Assembly (NCBI RefSeq): GCF_039941195.1
Contig: NZ_JBDVFA010000063.1
Location: 1 to 64,000, forward strand
Reading direction: 5' to 3'
From: Aurantibacter_A sp039941195
Lineage (GTDB): Bacteria; Bacteroidota; Bacteroidia; Flavobacteriales; Flavobacteriaceae
Length of the DNA stretch: 64,000 nucleotides
The position numbers were made by a program, and so were the translations under genes. Below the pieces are notes generated by a model that saw only the letters and a list, made by a program, of their open reading frames with translations, was not told the origin of the DNA and made no database searches. This document shows, one piece after another, positions 54,818 through 63,888 of the stretch; within the stretch, counting starts at the first letter, position 1, and every line of letters begins with the position of its first letter.

Positions 54818-55298
54818 TATCAAGGTTTACATTGTAATGGGTGTTTCTGGTTGTGGTAAATCTACTATAAGTCAGTTATTGGCGAAGAAGTTAGACTTAC
54901 CTTATTTTGATGGAGATGATTTTCACCCAGAAGAGAATGTCCTTAAAATGTCTAAAGGTCACCCATTAAACGATGGAGATCGACAAGCTTGGTTACAAGC
55001 TTTAAATAAACTAGCAATTAATCATAGAAATAAAGGAGCGATAATAGCTTGTTCAGCATTAAAAGAGCAATATAGAGACATACTTCGTACATCAATAAAT
55101 GATGCCATGCAGTTTATCTATTTAGAAGGAACTTTTGATGAAATCAACGAAAGAATGCAAGCCAGAAAAGGCCATTTTATGCCTGCGGGGTTACTAAAAT
55201 CTCAATTTGAAACTCTTGAACCTCCTAAAACAGCAACTTCAGTTTCCATTATAGGTACTCCAGAAGAAATAGTGCAAAATATTCTAAAACAGCTGTAA
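54810..55298 (+). CDS. gntK: Gluconokinase (GntK family)
   Basis: A 162-residue P-loop kinase that phosphorylates gluconate to 6-phosphogluconate. P-loop VMGVSGCGKSTISQLL, DGDDFHPEENVLKMSKGHPL with the gluconate-binding region, and CSALKEQYRDILR plus RKGHFMPAGLLKSQFETLE are all diagnostic. It overlaps miaA by 8 bp and is the last gene of the run, followed by a strong terminator. No gluconate transporter is adjacent. Confidence 0.93.
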   Translation: MNNIKVYIVMGVSGCGKSTISQLLAKKLDLPYFDGDDFHPEENVLKMSKGHPLNDGDRQAWLQALNKLAINHRNKGAIIACSALKEQYRDILRTSINDAMQFIYLEGTFDEINERMQARKGHFMPAGLLKSQFETLEPPKTATSVSIIGTPEEIVQNILKQL

Positions 55299-55300
55299 TA

Positions 55301-55332
55301 AAAAAGGCATTCCAAAATTGGAATGCCTTTTT
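55301..55332. terminator. Bidirectional terminator after gluconokinase
   Basis: Perfect 14-bp stem (55301-55314 with 55319-55332), 4-nt loop, A5 and T5 at the base on either side. It serves both the gluconokinase run and the converging RprY/RprX-type genes. Confidence 0.92.
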
Positions 55333-55350
55333 AAATAATTCTATTTATTA

Positions 55351-56064
55351 TTATTCACTTTCAGTTTTCACAACCAATCGGAAACCTTCACCATGTATGT
55401 TTAAAATTTCGACTGTATCATCTCGCTTTAAATATTTTCTAAGCTTAGCAATGTATACATCCATACTTCGAGAAGTAAAGTAGTTATCATCGCGCCATAT
55501 TTTCGTTAAAGCTAATTCTCTCGGCATTAAATCGTTTTCATGTAAAGCTAAAAGACGCAATAAATCGTTTTCCTTTGGTGACAATTTTATAGTTTCTTCA
55601 TCTTTATACTTTAAGAATCTAAGTTTTGAATTTAAATGGAAGTTACCAACCTCAAATTCAAATTTCTTACTATCTGCCAGGGTGTTTGATGATTTACGTT
55701 GAATAATCGCCTTTAATTTTACTAACAACACCTCAGAATCAAAAGGTTTATTAAGGTAGTCATCAGCTCCCGCTTTATAACCCTTTAATACATCTTCTTT
55801 CATGGTTTTAGCTGTCAAAAATACAATAGGAACTTCTTCATTCTTCTCCCTAATTTCCTTAGCTAATGTAAATCCATCTTTGTATGGCATCATCACATCA
55901 AGAATACAAACATCATAGTTGTCTTTCTTGAATTTCTCAAATCCTTCCATTCCATTTTTCGCCAAAGTGACGTCGAAATCATTCATTGATAGATAATCTT
56001 TTAATACGATACCAAAATTTGGATCATCTTCAACTAATAGAATCTTCTTGTTTACTGTTTCCAT
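55351..56064 (-). CDS. rprY: OmpR-family response regulator (RprY-like)
   Basis: A 237-residue regulator. Receiver with Asp13/Asp14-type acidic pair (LLVEDDPNFG), phospho-acceptor in CILDVMMPYKDGF, and Lys in YLNKPFDSEV. The C-terminal winged helix (about 135-232) shows LSPKENDLLRLLALHENDLM and YFTSRSMDVYIAKLRKYLKR. Paired with the kinase gene 6 bp upstream in the same order as RprX/RprY of Bacteroidota. Symbol given by resemblance and gene order, not by search. Confidence 0.85.
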   Translation of the reverse strand: METVNKKILLVEDDPNFGIVLKDYLSMNDFDVTLAKNGMEGFEKFKKDNYDVCILDVMMPYKDGFTLAKEIREKNEEVPIVFLTAKTMKEDVLKGYKAGADDYLNKPFDSEVLLVKLKAIIQRKSSNTLADSKKFEFEVGNFHLNSKLRFLKYKDEETIKLSPKENDLLRLLALHENDLMPRELALTKIWRDDNYFTSRSMDVYIAKLRKYLKRDDTVEILNIHGEGFRLVVKTESE

Positions 56065-56070
56065 AATTAT

Positions 56071-57651
56071 TTAAATTAACGGTAATTTTATGAAGAATGT
56101 GCTTCCTTTATCCTTTTCACTTTCTGCATACACCTCACCTTGGTGATCATCTATAATTCGTTTTACGTAGGACAATCCTAAACCATGTCCTTTTACGTTA
56201 TGTATGTTACCGGTATGTTCCCGATAAAATTTTTCAAATACCTTTTTCAATACAGCCTTGCTCATTCCGGCTCCTTGATCTTTTACTTTTATAATAATAC
56301 TATTATTGGCAACTTCTGTATAGACATCTATTTTCGGTGCCTCAGGGGAATATTTTACTGCATTATCAAGCACATTAACTATTACATTTGTAAAGTGCAT
56401 CTCATTTGCTAAAACTTCTGCTCTACCAGCATTTAAATGCGTCTTAATATATCCTCCTCTGTCTTCTACTATTAATTCTACATGGGCGATAGCATCAGTA
56501 ATTATGTCGTGCACATCTACCCTATCCTTACTTATATCTAGTTGATTCTTTTCTAATCTTGAGATTCGCAACACATTTTCAACCTGAGCATGCATTCTTT
56601 TATTCTCATCTCTTATCATTTCTAGATAACGCAAAGTCTTTTCTTTATCACCCATTATTTTTGGATTTCTTATTGCTTCAACTGCTAAATTAATAGTCGC
56701 AATAGGCGTTTTAAACTCATGCGTCATATTATTTATGAAATCTGATTTAATTTCAGAAATCTGTTTTTGACGTATTAATTGATAAATCGCCCCAGCATAA
56801 GCTACTAATATTACCAACGTAAATAAGAATGATAAAAATGCCATTCCTAAGATTGAACTGAATAAAAATCCTTCTTTTTTTGGAAAATTAATCAGTAAGG
56901 AAAAATCGGTATTACCCTCACTATCTCTAAATATAGGAGCCTTATACGATGTAGACTCTGAAGGTTTAAATTTTCTAGATTTCACCTTTGTAGGCAAACC
57001 TTTGCTGTAAACCCCATATTCAAAAGCAACGTCTAAATTATGATTTTCCAGTTCGCGCTCTAGCAACAATTCAATTTCTTGCTTTGACACACGTTTATGT
57101 ACTGGAACTTTTTTAGCTATTTCACTAAACATATCTTCCCACTGTGCTTTCTCAATAGAAGATAGCCCTCCAATTTTTTGTAAAGTTTGAACAGGACTTA
57201 ATCGCATTCGATTTCCGTCCAGATCAAAATCTTCTTTTAAAATTGTAGTTGTTCGTTTACTAGTAAAATTCCGTATTGTACTACTATCACTACCATTACC
57301 AAAATCAAAGAACGTAGATGCGATATTATAATCTTCTTCTAAAATACCATGCTGATACAAGCGTATTTCATTCGAATTTTCATCGCGGTCAATAAATAAA
57401 ATATTGCTTAGTTGAGAACTTTTTAATTCGCCAATACTATCCTTTAAATTAAAGTAGCGGTCAGAATAATTTTTCTGTTCTCTCTTTTCAATCTTATTAG
57501 TAACTCGATTGATGACCTCTGAAACCGTATTGGAAAACTGTTCTTCCTTATCTTCTATCGATTTTTTAATCCAAAAAACCTGAACAAAGATGATTCCAAT
57601 TAACGAGAGGCTCATCAAAATCACCAAAAGCACAAACAACCTCTTATTCAT
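56071..57651 (-). CDS. rprX: Membrane sensor histidine kinase (RprX-like)
   Basis: A 526-residue kinase with two transmembrane helices (FVLLVILMSLSLIGIIFVQV near residue 5 and ILGMAFLSFLFTLVILVAYA near 265) enclosing a periplasmic domain of ~235 residues. The HisKA motif is NNMTHEFKTPIATINLAVEA, followed by the HATPase motifs NVIVNVLDNAVKYSPEAPKI, KVKDQGAGMSKAV and GHGLGLSYVKRIIDDHQGEV. The sensed cue is unknown. With the adjacent RprY-like regulator it forms a complete two-component system; no promoter box was found upstream. Confidence 0.9.
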   Translation of the reverse strand: MNKRLFVLLVILMSLSLIGIIFVQVFWIKKSIEDKEEQFSNTVSEVINRVTNKIEKREQKNYSDRYFNLKDSIGELKSSQLSNILFIDRDENSNEIRLYQHGILEEDYNIASTFFDFGNGSDSSTIRNFTSKRTTTILKEDFDLDGNRMRLSPVQTLQKIGGLSSIEKAQWEDMFSEIAKKVPVHKRVSKQEIELLLERELENHNLDVAFEYGVYSKGLPTKVKSRKFKPSESTSYKAPIFRDSEGNTDFSLLINFPKKEGFLFSSILGMAFLSFLFTLVILVAYAGAIYQLIRQKQISEIKSDFINNMTHEFKTPIATINLAVEAIRNPKIMGDKEKTLRYLEMIRDENKRMHAQVENVLRISRLEKNQLDISKDRVDVHDIITDAIAHVELIVEDRGGYIKTHLNAGRAEVLANEMHFTNVIVNVLDNAVKYSPEAPKIDVYTEVANNSIIIKVKDQGAGMSKAVLKKVFEKFYREHTGNIHNVKGHGLGLSYVKRIIDDHQGEVYAESEKDKGSTFFIKLPLI

Positions 57652-57742
57652 CTGGGTGTAAATTTAGAAATTTAACAAATAGTACTTCTTTGGTTTAACC
57701 TAAACTTAACAATAAAGCTGAATCTCCTGCTATTTACGAGCT

Positions 57743-58324
57743 TCAAGCACAAAAAATGTTATGTAAAGCCAAAACGCGTTGCTCCGTAGTTTTGAGGTCT
57801 ATATTTTCAATGACGTAATCTGAAAGTTCAATTTTTTCTCTATCAGACAATTGGTTTGCCATTCTTCGCTCAATTTGAGCCTTATCTTGATTTGGATCTC
57901 TTTGCAAAACACGCTCAATTCTAACAGCTTTAGGTGCAGTAACTAAAATCACTTTATCATAAAAATCTTGGTTATTTTGCTCAAAAATGATGGCAGCCTC
58001 CTGAATTACATAAGAAGATTCTTGTTTAGTTGTCCAATCTTTAAAATGTTCACGAACAGCAGGGTGTACAATGGAGTTTAATTTTTGCAGTAATTCTCTA
58101 TTGTTAAAAACCTTTTCAGCAATAAAAGAACGATTCAGTTTCTTTTTCTTGTACGCTTCTTTCCCAAAGAGCTCTTTTATTGAATTACGTAATTCTTTGG
58201 AAGAGTTCATCAACTTTTTTGCCTCCTTATCAGAATTATAAACAGGTACTCCTAATTTTTTAAAAATTTTGGCAACAGTTGTTTTACCACTACCAATACC
58301 TCCTGTCAAACCAATTAAAATCAT
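57743..58324 (-). CDS. coaE: Dephospho-CoA kinase
   Basis: Catalyses the last step of coenzyme A synthesis, phosphorylating the 3' hydroxyl of dephospho-CoA. The 193 residues start with the P-loop LIGLTGGIGSGKTTVAKIF. The segments VPVYNSDKEAKKLMNSS, YVIQEAAIIFEQN and RVLQRDPNQDKAQIERRM fit the family. It overlaps the YbbR-like gene by 4 bp. The CoaBC gene lies at the right end of the window. Confidence 0.95.
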   Translation of the reverse strand: MILIGLTGGIGSGKTTVAKIFKKLGVPVYNSDKEAKKLMNSSKELRNSIKELFGKEAYKKKKLNRSFIAEKVFNNRELLQKLNSIVHPAVREHFKDWTTKQESSYVIQEAAIIFEQNNQDFYDKVILVTAPKAVRIERVLQRDPNQDKAQIERRMANQLSDREKIELSDYVIENIDLKTTEQRVLALHNIFCA

Positions 58325-59277
58325 TGTGTATTCAAAATATATTCAACTTTTGTCTCCATTAAGGTTGCGCTAAATATTTCTTTTGGTTTCTTCACTAATT
58401 GTAGCTCCATTTCATTTGATCGATTACTACTTAATTTCGAATAATCTGCAACAACTTTAAAATCAGCAACCTTAAGCTCCTTTAGTTCCAATATCTTAGC
58501 TTTACACAACACAGATACAATATCGGGAAAAGTGCGAATTAGCTTATCCTCTGGCAAATTTATTACTTCTATAGGAACGTCGATAAGCCTTTCTGAAAAT
58601 TTAGATACCTTACCAGTAACCTGAACCACATCTACAGAATAACTAGTATTTACTAGTTCCTGTGACTTAAATAATGCTACTTTCTTATTAAAATTAGCAG
58701 CCAATTCATTTAGTGAATTATCAACAACATGTATTACTTCAATAGAATCTATTTCATCTTTTGGTCCGAATATCTTAATTTCAGAAGGTTCTATTGTTAT
58801 CTCGCCTTCTAACATATGATTATGAGCAAGACCAACCTTTATATTCCTAGCTATTGGAATTTCTTTTGTAGTCATTTCTAGGAAGTCAAAAAACAAAGTA
58901 TCCGTAGCCATTTCTACCAAAACCATTGAATTTGGCAATTGTTTTTCAATCTGAGCTCTATAATCGCTAGGAGCTAAAAAATATGTATCGTTACTTTTTT
59001 GCACTCCTGCTAAATCCAATTGAATAGCTTTCTTTTGTAGATTAAAACCAAGAAACTTAAAGCCCCCCGTTTTTAATTTAACCGCTACCCTATCTGTAAA
59101 TGCTTTTTTTAGTTTTAAACTCTTATTTGAATTAATATAATCAATTTTAAAAGTAGCTTTAGCAGAATAGGTTTCCGATAAAGTGCTCAAAAACCATATC
59201 AATCCAGATGCCAGTACAAAAAGCACAAACACTTTTGCTTTTCGTTTATTAATTCTGTTTTTGAAGAAATTTGACAA
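58321..59277 (-). CDS. YbbR/CdaR-like membrane-anchored protein
   Basis: A 318-residue protein. One N-terminal transmembrane helix (KVFVLFVLASGLIWFLSTLS) then YbbR-like beta repeats outside (about 35-110, 120-200, 205-310; for example RLIDVPIEVINLPEDKLIRT). YbbR proteins regulate diadenylate cyclase in Firmicutes; the Bacteroidota role is unknown. The start is TTG at 59277: an in-frame stop lies two codons upstream, and no ATG precedes the membrane helix. It overlaps coaE by 4 bp and follows the GT2 gene by 6 bp. Confidence 0.82.
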   Translation of the reverse strand: MSNFFKNRINKRKAKVFVLFVLASGLIWFLSTLSETYSAKATFKIDYINSNKSLKLKKAFTDRVAVKLKTGGFKFLGFNLQKKAIQLDLAGVQKSNDTYFLAPSDYRAQIEKQLPNSMVLVEMATDTLFFDFLEMTTKEIPIARNIKVGLAHNHMLEGEITIEPSEIKIFGPKDEIDSIEVIHVVDNSLNELAANFNKKVALFKSQELVNTSYSVDVVQVTGKVSKFSERLIDVPIEVINLPEDKLIRTFPDIVSVLCKAKILELKELKVADFKVVADYSKLSSNRSNEMELQLVKKPKEIFSATLMETKVEYILNTQ

Positions 59278-59283
59278 TTCTTA

Positions 59284-60285
59284 TTATTTAAAAAATAAAT
59301 TCGGAAATATATCTTGTGCTTTTCGTTTGCTAAAGTTAACTAAGAAGGTTGATTTTAAAAAACCAAAACCATATCCAATAAATTGAACTACTACTGCAAA
59401 AATTGACAATACCGCGATACTAATACTCCTGTTCCTTACAATAGAATCTACAAATATTAGAACAAAGTACACTCCAAAGAACCATAATGGCAATTGTATG
59501 CCTAAAAAGTATAATACTAAAGAGACCAAAAATGCTATACAGAAAACAGTAGGAAACCAATAAGTTATTTTAGCTGTTTCTGGATGCCATTTATTTAAAA
59601 TTGGCCTGACCATACCAAATTTATTTACTTGCGAGTAAAACTTACTCCAATCAATTCTTCGTTTATGATAAACAAAAGCTTTAGGCAACAATTTGGTTTC
59701 AAATCCTGCTTTCCAAATTCTAAAAGTTAGGTCCGGATCCTCACCAGGGTGAATTTTACCAAAACCACCTACTTTTTCAAAAACTTCTTTTGAAATTCCC
59801 ATATTAAAACTTCTAGGTTGAAATTTACCTACAGCAGCCTTTTTACCACGTATTCCACCTGTTGTTAAAAGGGAAGTCATGGAAAAATTTATCGCTTTTT
59901 GTACGGCAGTAAAAGATTCATGGGCCGCATCTGGTCCGCCAAAACAAGCTACATATTTATCATTTAATGCCTTATCTACTTCAGTCAAATACTGCCGTGG
60001 AAGAATACAGTCTGAATCTAAGATTACGAAATAATTTCCTTTAGCCCTTTCCATTCCGTAATTACGAGAAGGCCCGGGACCTGAATTATTTTTTTCGAAA
60101 TATGATATATGCAAACGATTAGAGAACTCCGATATAACATCTTTAGATTTTAGCGTAGAACCATCTTCAACAATTACAATTTCGAATGGTTTATCATACG
60201 TTTGTAAAGTAATACTATCGAGGAGCTCACGAATTTCATCAGGCCTATTATAAACAGGAATTACAAATGAAAAAGAGAGGTTCAT
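59284..60285 (-). CDS. Membrane-associated GT2 glycosyltransferase
   Basis: A 333-residue GT2 enzyme. N-terminal catalytic domain (1-235): SFVIPVYNRPDEIRELLDSI, IVIVEDGSTLKS, the metal-binding LDSDCILPRQY, and HPGEDPDLTFRIWKAGFETK (catalytic base region). The C-terminal ~95 residues contain two to three hydrophobic helices (FPTVFCIAFLVSLVLYFLGI, WFFGVYFVLIFVDSIV). Acceptor and sugar unknown. It precedes the YbbR-like and coaE genes by short gaps. Confidence 0.92.
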   Translation of the reverse strand: MNLSFSFVIPVYNRPDEIRELLDSITLQTYDKPFEIVIVEDGSTLKSKDVISEFSNRLHISYFEKNNSGPGPSRNYGMERAKGNYFVILDSDCILPRQYLTEVDKALNDKYVACFGGPDAAHESFTAVQKAINFSMTSLLTTGGIRGKKAAVGKFQPRSFNMGISKEVFEKVGGFGKIHPGEDPDLTFRIWKAGFETKLLPKAFVYHKRRIDWSKFYSQVNKFGMVRPILNKWHPETAKITYWFPTVFCIAFLVSLVLYFLGIQLPLWFFGVYFVLIFVDSIVRNRSISIAVLSIFAVVVQFIGYGFGFLKSTFLVNFSKRKAQDIFPNLFFK

Positions 60286-60359
60286 AATCTATTTGCTCTT
60301 ATTATAGATTCGGATGATGAAAAAAACTCCTCTTACTTAAGAGAAATAACTTTTACTAT

Positions 60360-61169
60360 TTAAGAAAATTTATCAATTACTTCCTGACTTACACCTGTAT
60401 TTGAAAAGCCTCCATCATGAAATAAATTCTGCATGGTCACTTTTTTAGTTAAATCAGAAAATAAAGTAATGGTATAATCTGCGCATTCCAAAGCCGTGGC
60501 ATTTCCTAACGGAGACATTTTTTCAGCGTAACTAATAAATCCATCAAAGCCTTTAATCCCTTGTCCAGCTGTTGTAGCCGTAGGAGATTGAGAAATTGTA
60601 TTCACACGTACCTTTTTCTCTTTTCCAAAGAAATAACCAAAACTACGAGCAACAGATTCTAAATAAGCTTTATTATCTGCCATATCGTTATAATCAGGAA
60701 AAGTTCTTTGGGCTGCCATATAAGTCAAACCTACAATACTTCCCCATTCACTCATAGCATCGGCTTTGTATAAACTCTGCATCATTTTATGAAAAGACAA
60801 TGCCGAAACATCCCAGCCTTTTTGCGTAAAATCGTATTTCTCATCAGTATAAGCACGACCTTTACGCACATTAACCGACATGCCAATAGCGTGCAACACA
60901 AAATCAATTTTTCCACCTAAAATCTCTAAAGATTTTTCAACCAAGTTATCCAAATCTTCCTCAAGAGTAGCATCAGCAGGAATAATTTGTGAACCAGTAT
61001 CTTCTGCCAATTTTTTAATTTGCCCCATCCGCATCGCTATGGGGGCATTAGTTAATACAAAAGTACCTCCTTCTTCATGCACACGTTCTGCTGTTTTCCA
61101 AGCAATTGAATTCTCATCTAATGCTCCAAAAATAATTCCTTTTTTTCCCTTGAGAAGATTATAAGACAT
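60360..61169 (-). CDS. fabI: Enoyl-[acyl-carrier-protein] reductase (FabI)
   Basis: Catalyses the last reduction of each fatty-acid elongation cycle with NAD(P)H. The 269-residue short-chain reductase has the FabI N-terminus GKKGIIFGALDENSIAWKTA, HAIGMS, and the active-site segment YNDMADNKAYLESVARSFG in the Y-x6-K arrangement (Tyr, Lys). The substrate-loop region NTISQSPTATTAGQGIKG is typical. A -7 box TATCTTTG lies 29 bp upstream. It is a single-gene unit between the GT2 and recN genes. Confidence 0.94.
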   Translation of the reverse strand: MSYNLLKGKKGIIFGALDENSIAWKTAERVHEEGGTFVLTNAPIAMRMGQIKKLAEDTGSQIIPADATLEEDLDNLVEKSLEILGGKIDFVLHAIGMSVNVRKGRAYTDEKYDFTQKGWDVSALSFHKMMQSLYKADAMSEWGSIVGLTYMAAQRTFPDYNDMADNKAYLESVARSFGYFFGKEKKVRVNTISQSPTATTAGQGIKGFDGFISYAEKMSPLGNATALECADYTITLFSDLTKKVTMQNLFHDGGFSNTGVSQEVIDKFS

Positions 61170-61197
61170 ATACAGTGTTTTCTAGTATTAAGTTTGC

Positions 61198-61205
61198 CAA
61201 AGATA
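61198..61205 (-). promoter_or_regulatory. fabI -7 promoter box
   Basis: The minus strand reads TATCTTTG, an exact TANNTTTG match, 29-36 bp upstream of the fabI ATG. No strong -33 box was seen. Confidence 0.42.
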
Positions 61206-61283
61206 TTTAAAAAAGTTGGCAGTAAAATTAAAAAAATGGTTGGGTAAAAAATGACAAACGATAATCAAAGTTTCTGATTCAAC

Positions 61284-62936
61284 TTAGTTGAGCAACTGTT
61301 TTGCATGCGCTAATGCAGAATCTGATAAATCCTTGCCTCCTAACATTTCGGCTAACTCCACAATGCGTTCGTCATTCGTAAGTTTTCGTAATTGTGTTTT
61401 AGTTGCGTTGGCTTCCTCTTGTTTAAAAACTTTGTAATGCTGGTTTCCTTTAGAAGCTACTTGTGGTAAATGAGTTATTGAAAATACTTGCATGGTTTTA
61501 CTCATTTCTAACATAATATCACCCATTTTATTTGATATCTCGCCAGAAACACCACTATCTATTTCATCAAACATCATGGTTGGTAATCGTTCGTATTTTG
61601 CCAATATCGACTTTATAGTCAGCATAATTCTAGAAAGTTCACCACCAGAAGCTACCTTTTTAAGTTCACCATAGTTACTCCCTTTATTTGCTGCAAAAAG
61701 AAATATTAGATTGTCTTTACCTGAAGTTTTAAAGTTTTCTGAAGCATTAACTTCAATTTTAAACGACACGCTGGGCATTCCAAGAATAGTCAGCTTTTCA
61801 ATAAGTTGCTTCTTTAAATTTGGAATTATTTTTCTTCTTCGTTCTCTAATTTTAACTGCCAAGCTATCCAATTTTTGTTCTTGAGCTTTAAGAAGACTTT
61901 CTTTTTCTCTTATTTGTTCTTCAATATTTTCTGTAATTCCCACTTTTTCAGACAGCTCTTCACGAATAGCAATTAATTCTGAAATCTCTAAAACCCCGTG
62001 TTTTTTCTGTAAATCGTAGAGTCGTTGTAGTTTTCCGTTTATCTCTTCTAATAGTTGAGGATTGGCTTCTACATTATCTTGTAGGCTTTCTAACTCAGAA
62101 GAAATATCGTCCAATTCAATAAAAACAGAATTAATACGCTCATATAATTCCGAATAACCATTACCAAATTCAGTCAATTTACCTGCAATTTGTTTTAATT
62201 GACTTAGCATTGTTACCACTCCAATTTGATCATCATTAAGTATTTGATGACTTTTAGAAAGTTCTTCCGTAATGGTTTCAACATTATTCAATTGCTCAAA
62301 TTGAGATTCGAGTTCTTCTTGAATTCCAGTTTCCAAGGTAACCTCCTGAAGTTCAGACAACAAGAAACTATTGTAGTCTAACTCTTTATTTGCATTATTC
62401 TGAATATCAACAAGTTCCGTAAGATCTACTGAAGTTTTATTGTAAGCTTGTAATGCTATGGAGTAGGTAATTAATAATTTTTGATTTTCAGCTAGAGCAT
62501 CTAACATTTTTAACTGAAAATCGTTATCAGCCAATTGTAATGTTTGATGTTGTGAGTGTACATCAATTAGTCTATTTCCCAATTTTGAGAGTACATCTAA
62601 TGTTACTGGAGTATCATTAATAAAAGCTCTCGATTTTCCACTAGGATGAATCTCACGTCGTATTATCGTTAGCTTTTCAAAATCTAAATCGAATGTTTTA
62701 AAAAATGATTTTAAATCATACTTATCTATGCCAAATTCTGCTTCTATAATACACTTTTGGTCTTTATCTCGTAGTGTAGAAAGGTCAGCTCTTTTACCTA
62801 ATACTAACGACAACCCACCTAATAATATAGATTTTCCAGCTCCGGTTTCTCCAGTAATACATGTAAAACCTGAATTAAACGCAACGTTTAACTGATCAAT
62901 TAAGGCGTAATTTTTTATGGAAAGATTGCTTAACAC
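61284..62936 (-). CDS. recN: DNA repair protein RecN
   Basis: An SMC-like ATPase that helps repair double-strand breaks. N-terminal P-loop ITGETGAGKSILLGGLSLVL, a long central coiled coil (about 150-400), then the ABC signature GGELSRIMLTIKSILAKY and Walker B MMFDEIDSGVSGEISNKM. The start is taken as the GTG at 62936 (product MLSNLSIKNYALIDQLNVAF, about 550 residues). A TTG-started longer frame to 62975 would begin upstream of the -7 box at 62958-62965 and so is unlikely. It is followed by fabI after 114 bp. Confidence 0.94.
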   Translation of the reverse strand: MLSNLSIKNYALIDQLNVAFNSGFTCITGETGAGKSILLGGLSLVLGKRADLSTLRDKDQKCIIEAEFGIDKYDLKSFFKTFDLDFEKLTIIRREIHPSGKSRAFINDTPVTLDVLSKLGNRLIDVHSQHQTLQLADNDFQLKMLDALAENQKLLITYSIALQAYNKTSVDLTELVDIQNNANKELDYNSFLLSELQEVTLETGIQEELESQFEQLNNVETITEELSKSHQILNDDQIGVVTMLSQLKQIAGKLTEFGNGYSELYERINSVFIELDDISSELESLQDNVEANPQLLEEINGKLQRLYDLQKKHGVLEISELIAIREELSEKVGITENIEEQIREKESLLKAQEQKLDSLAVKIRERRRKIIPNLKKQLIEKLTILGMPSVSFKIEVNASENFKTSGKDNLIFLFAANKGSNYGELKKVASGGELSRIMLTIKSILAKYERLPTMMFDEIDSGVSGEISNKMGDIMLEMSKTMQVFSITHLPQVASKGNQHYKVFKQEEANATKTQLRKLTNDERIVELAEMLGGKDLSDSALAHAKQLLN

Positions 62937-62957
62937 TTTTGTTCTCTTTAATAGGAA

Positions 62958-62965
62958 CAAAGATA
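62958..62965 (-). promoter_or_regulatory. recN -7 promoter box
   Basis: The minus strand reads TATCTTTG (exact TANNTTTG), ending 21 bp upstream of the GTG start. It decides the start choice for recN. Confidence 0.4.
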
Positions 62966-63000
62966 TACAAAGCAATAGAAATTATGATGTTCTTGTGATA

Positions 63001-63888
63001 TCAGTATTTAATATCATTCCAAGTACTAGAATAAAGTGGTGCAATACTATTTAAGGTCTTCTTTAAGCTCACAACATCATACTTGGGTCCATCAGAAAAT
63101 ATATTCTGAATTTCCTCAGACTTCGCATCAAAAAAAGTAGTGATTAAAAAGGCATTAGGTCTTCTCTTGGTTATGGTTTCAAACAAACGCATAACCCCTG
63201 CTATCTGTTCTTTTCCAGTCGAATTATTATCGCCAAACACATCTAAACCTTTTCTATGATACTGATACATTGCAATGCGATATTCGCGATATGTATTTGA
63301 TAATAAATTGTCTATCAATTCAAAACGACCACGATTACTAGACTGACTCCAACCAGCTGAATTATTTCCTTGCGCTTGCGTAACAATTTTCTGTGCCGTT
63401 CTAAAATCATCATTTCCGCCTTCTAAAGAAAAAGTGTCAGCATCTAATCCAAGAATTATATAAGCGTAATATGCAATTACACTCGTAAGGTTTCCTTCAA
63501 ATGAATTTTCATTGAAAATTAAAGGCTGAAACTCTATATATTCAAAATTGAACTGATTGTCTTTATAATTGAATACGGGACTTTCGTAAGAAGTATTGTA
63601 TACTGGGCGTGATGATTGAATTTGAATATTTCCCTTAAATTGATTTGAATCGTAATCGGTAATGGTAATAAACATTTGACCATTTACACGTTCATTTTCT
63701 TTGTACACTCTATTCGTCCACTTTGTCTTATTGACAAAATCATTCAGTGCTCGCTCTAAGGTTTTAAAAATTTGCTGATTAGTTTGTGATACCTGATCAG
63801 AATTGATGGTTACCGTACAATTAAGCTCTTGTGCATGAGCAACAAGTACAAAACACAAAAAAAGAAATGTGAAAATTAATTTACGCAT
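63001..63888 (-). CDS. DUF4835-type secreted protein
   Basis: A 295-residue protein with a signal peptide (MRKLIFTFLFLCFVLVAHAQ). The body fits the DUF4835 family of flavobacteria: ELNCTVTINSDQVSQTNQQI, SYESPVFNYKDNQFNFEYIE and LTSVIAYYAYIILGLDADTF. A typical C-terminal segment is FLITTFFDAKSEEIQNIFSD. Function unknown. Its start codon overlaps the end of coaBC by 8 bp, and it lies 64 bp upstream of recN. This coaBC-DUF4835-recN order is usual in the group. Confidence 0.88.
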   Translation of the reverse strand: MRKLIFTFLFLCFVLVAHAQELNCTVTINSDQVSQTNQQIFKTLERALNDFVNKTKWTNRVYKENERVNGQMFITITDYDSNQFKGNIQIQSSRPVYNTSYESPVFNYKDNQFNFEYIEFQPLIFNENSFEGNLTSVIAYYAYIILGLDADTFSLEGGNDDFRTAQKIVTQAQGNNSAGWSQSSNRGRFELIDNLLSNTYREYRIAMYQYHRKGLDVFGDNNSTGKEQIAGVMRLFETITKRRPNAFLITTFFDAKSEEIQNIFSDGPKYDVVSLKKTLNSIAPLYSSTWNDIKY

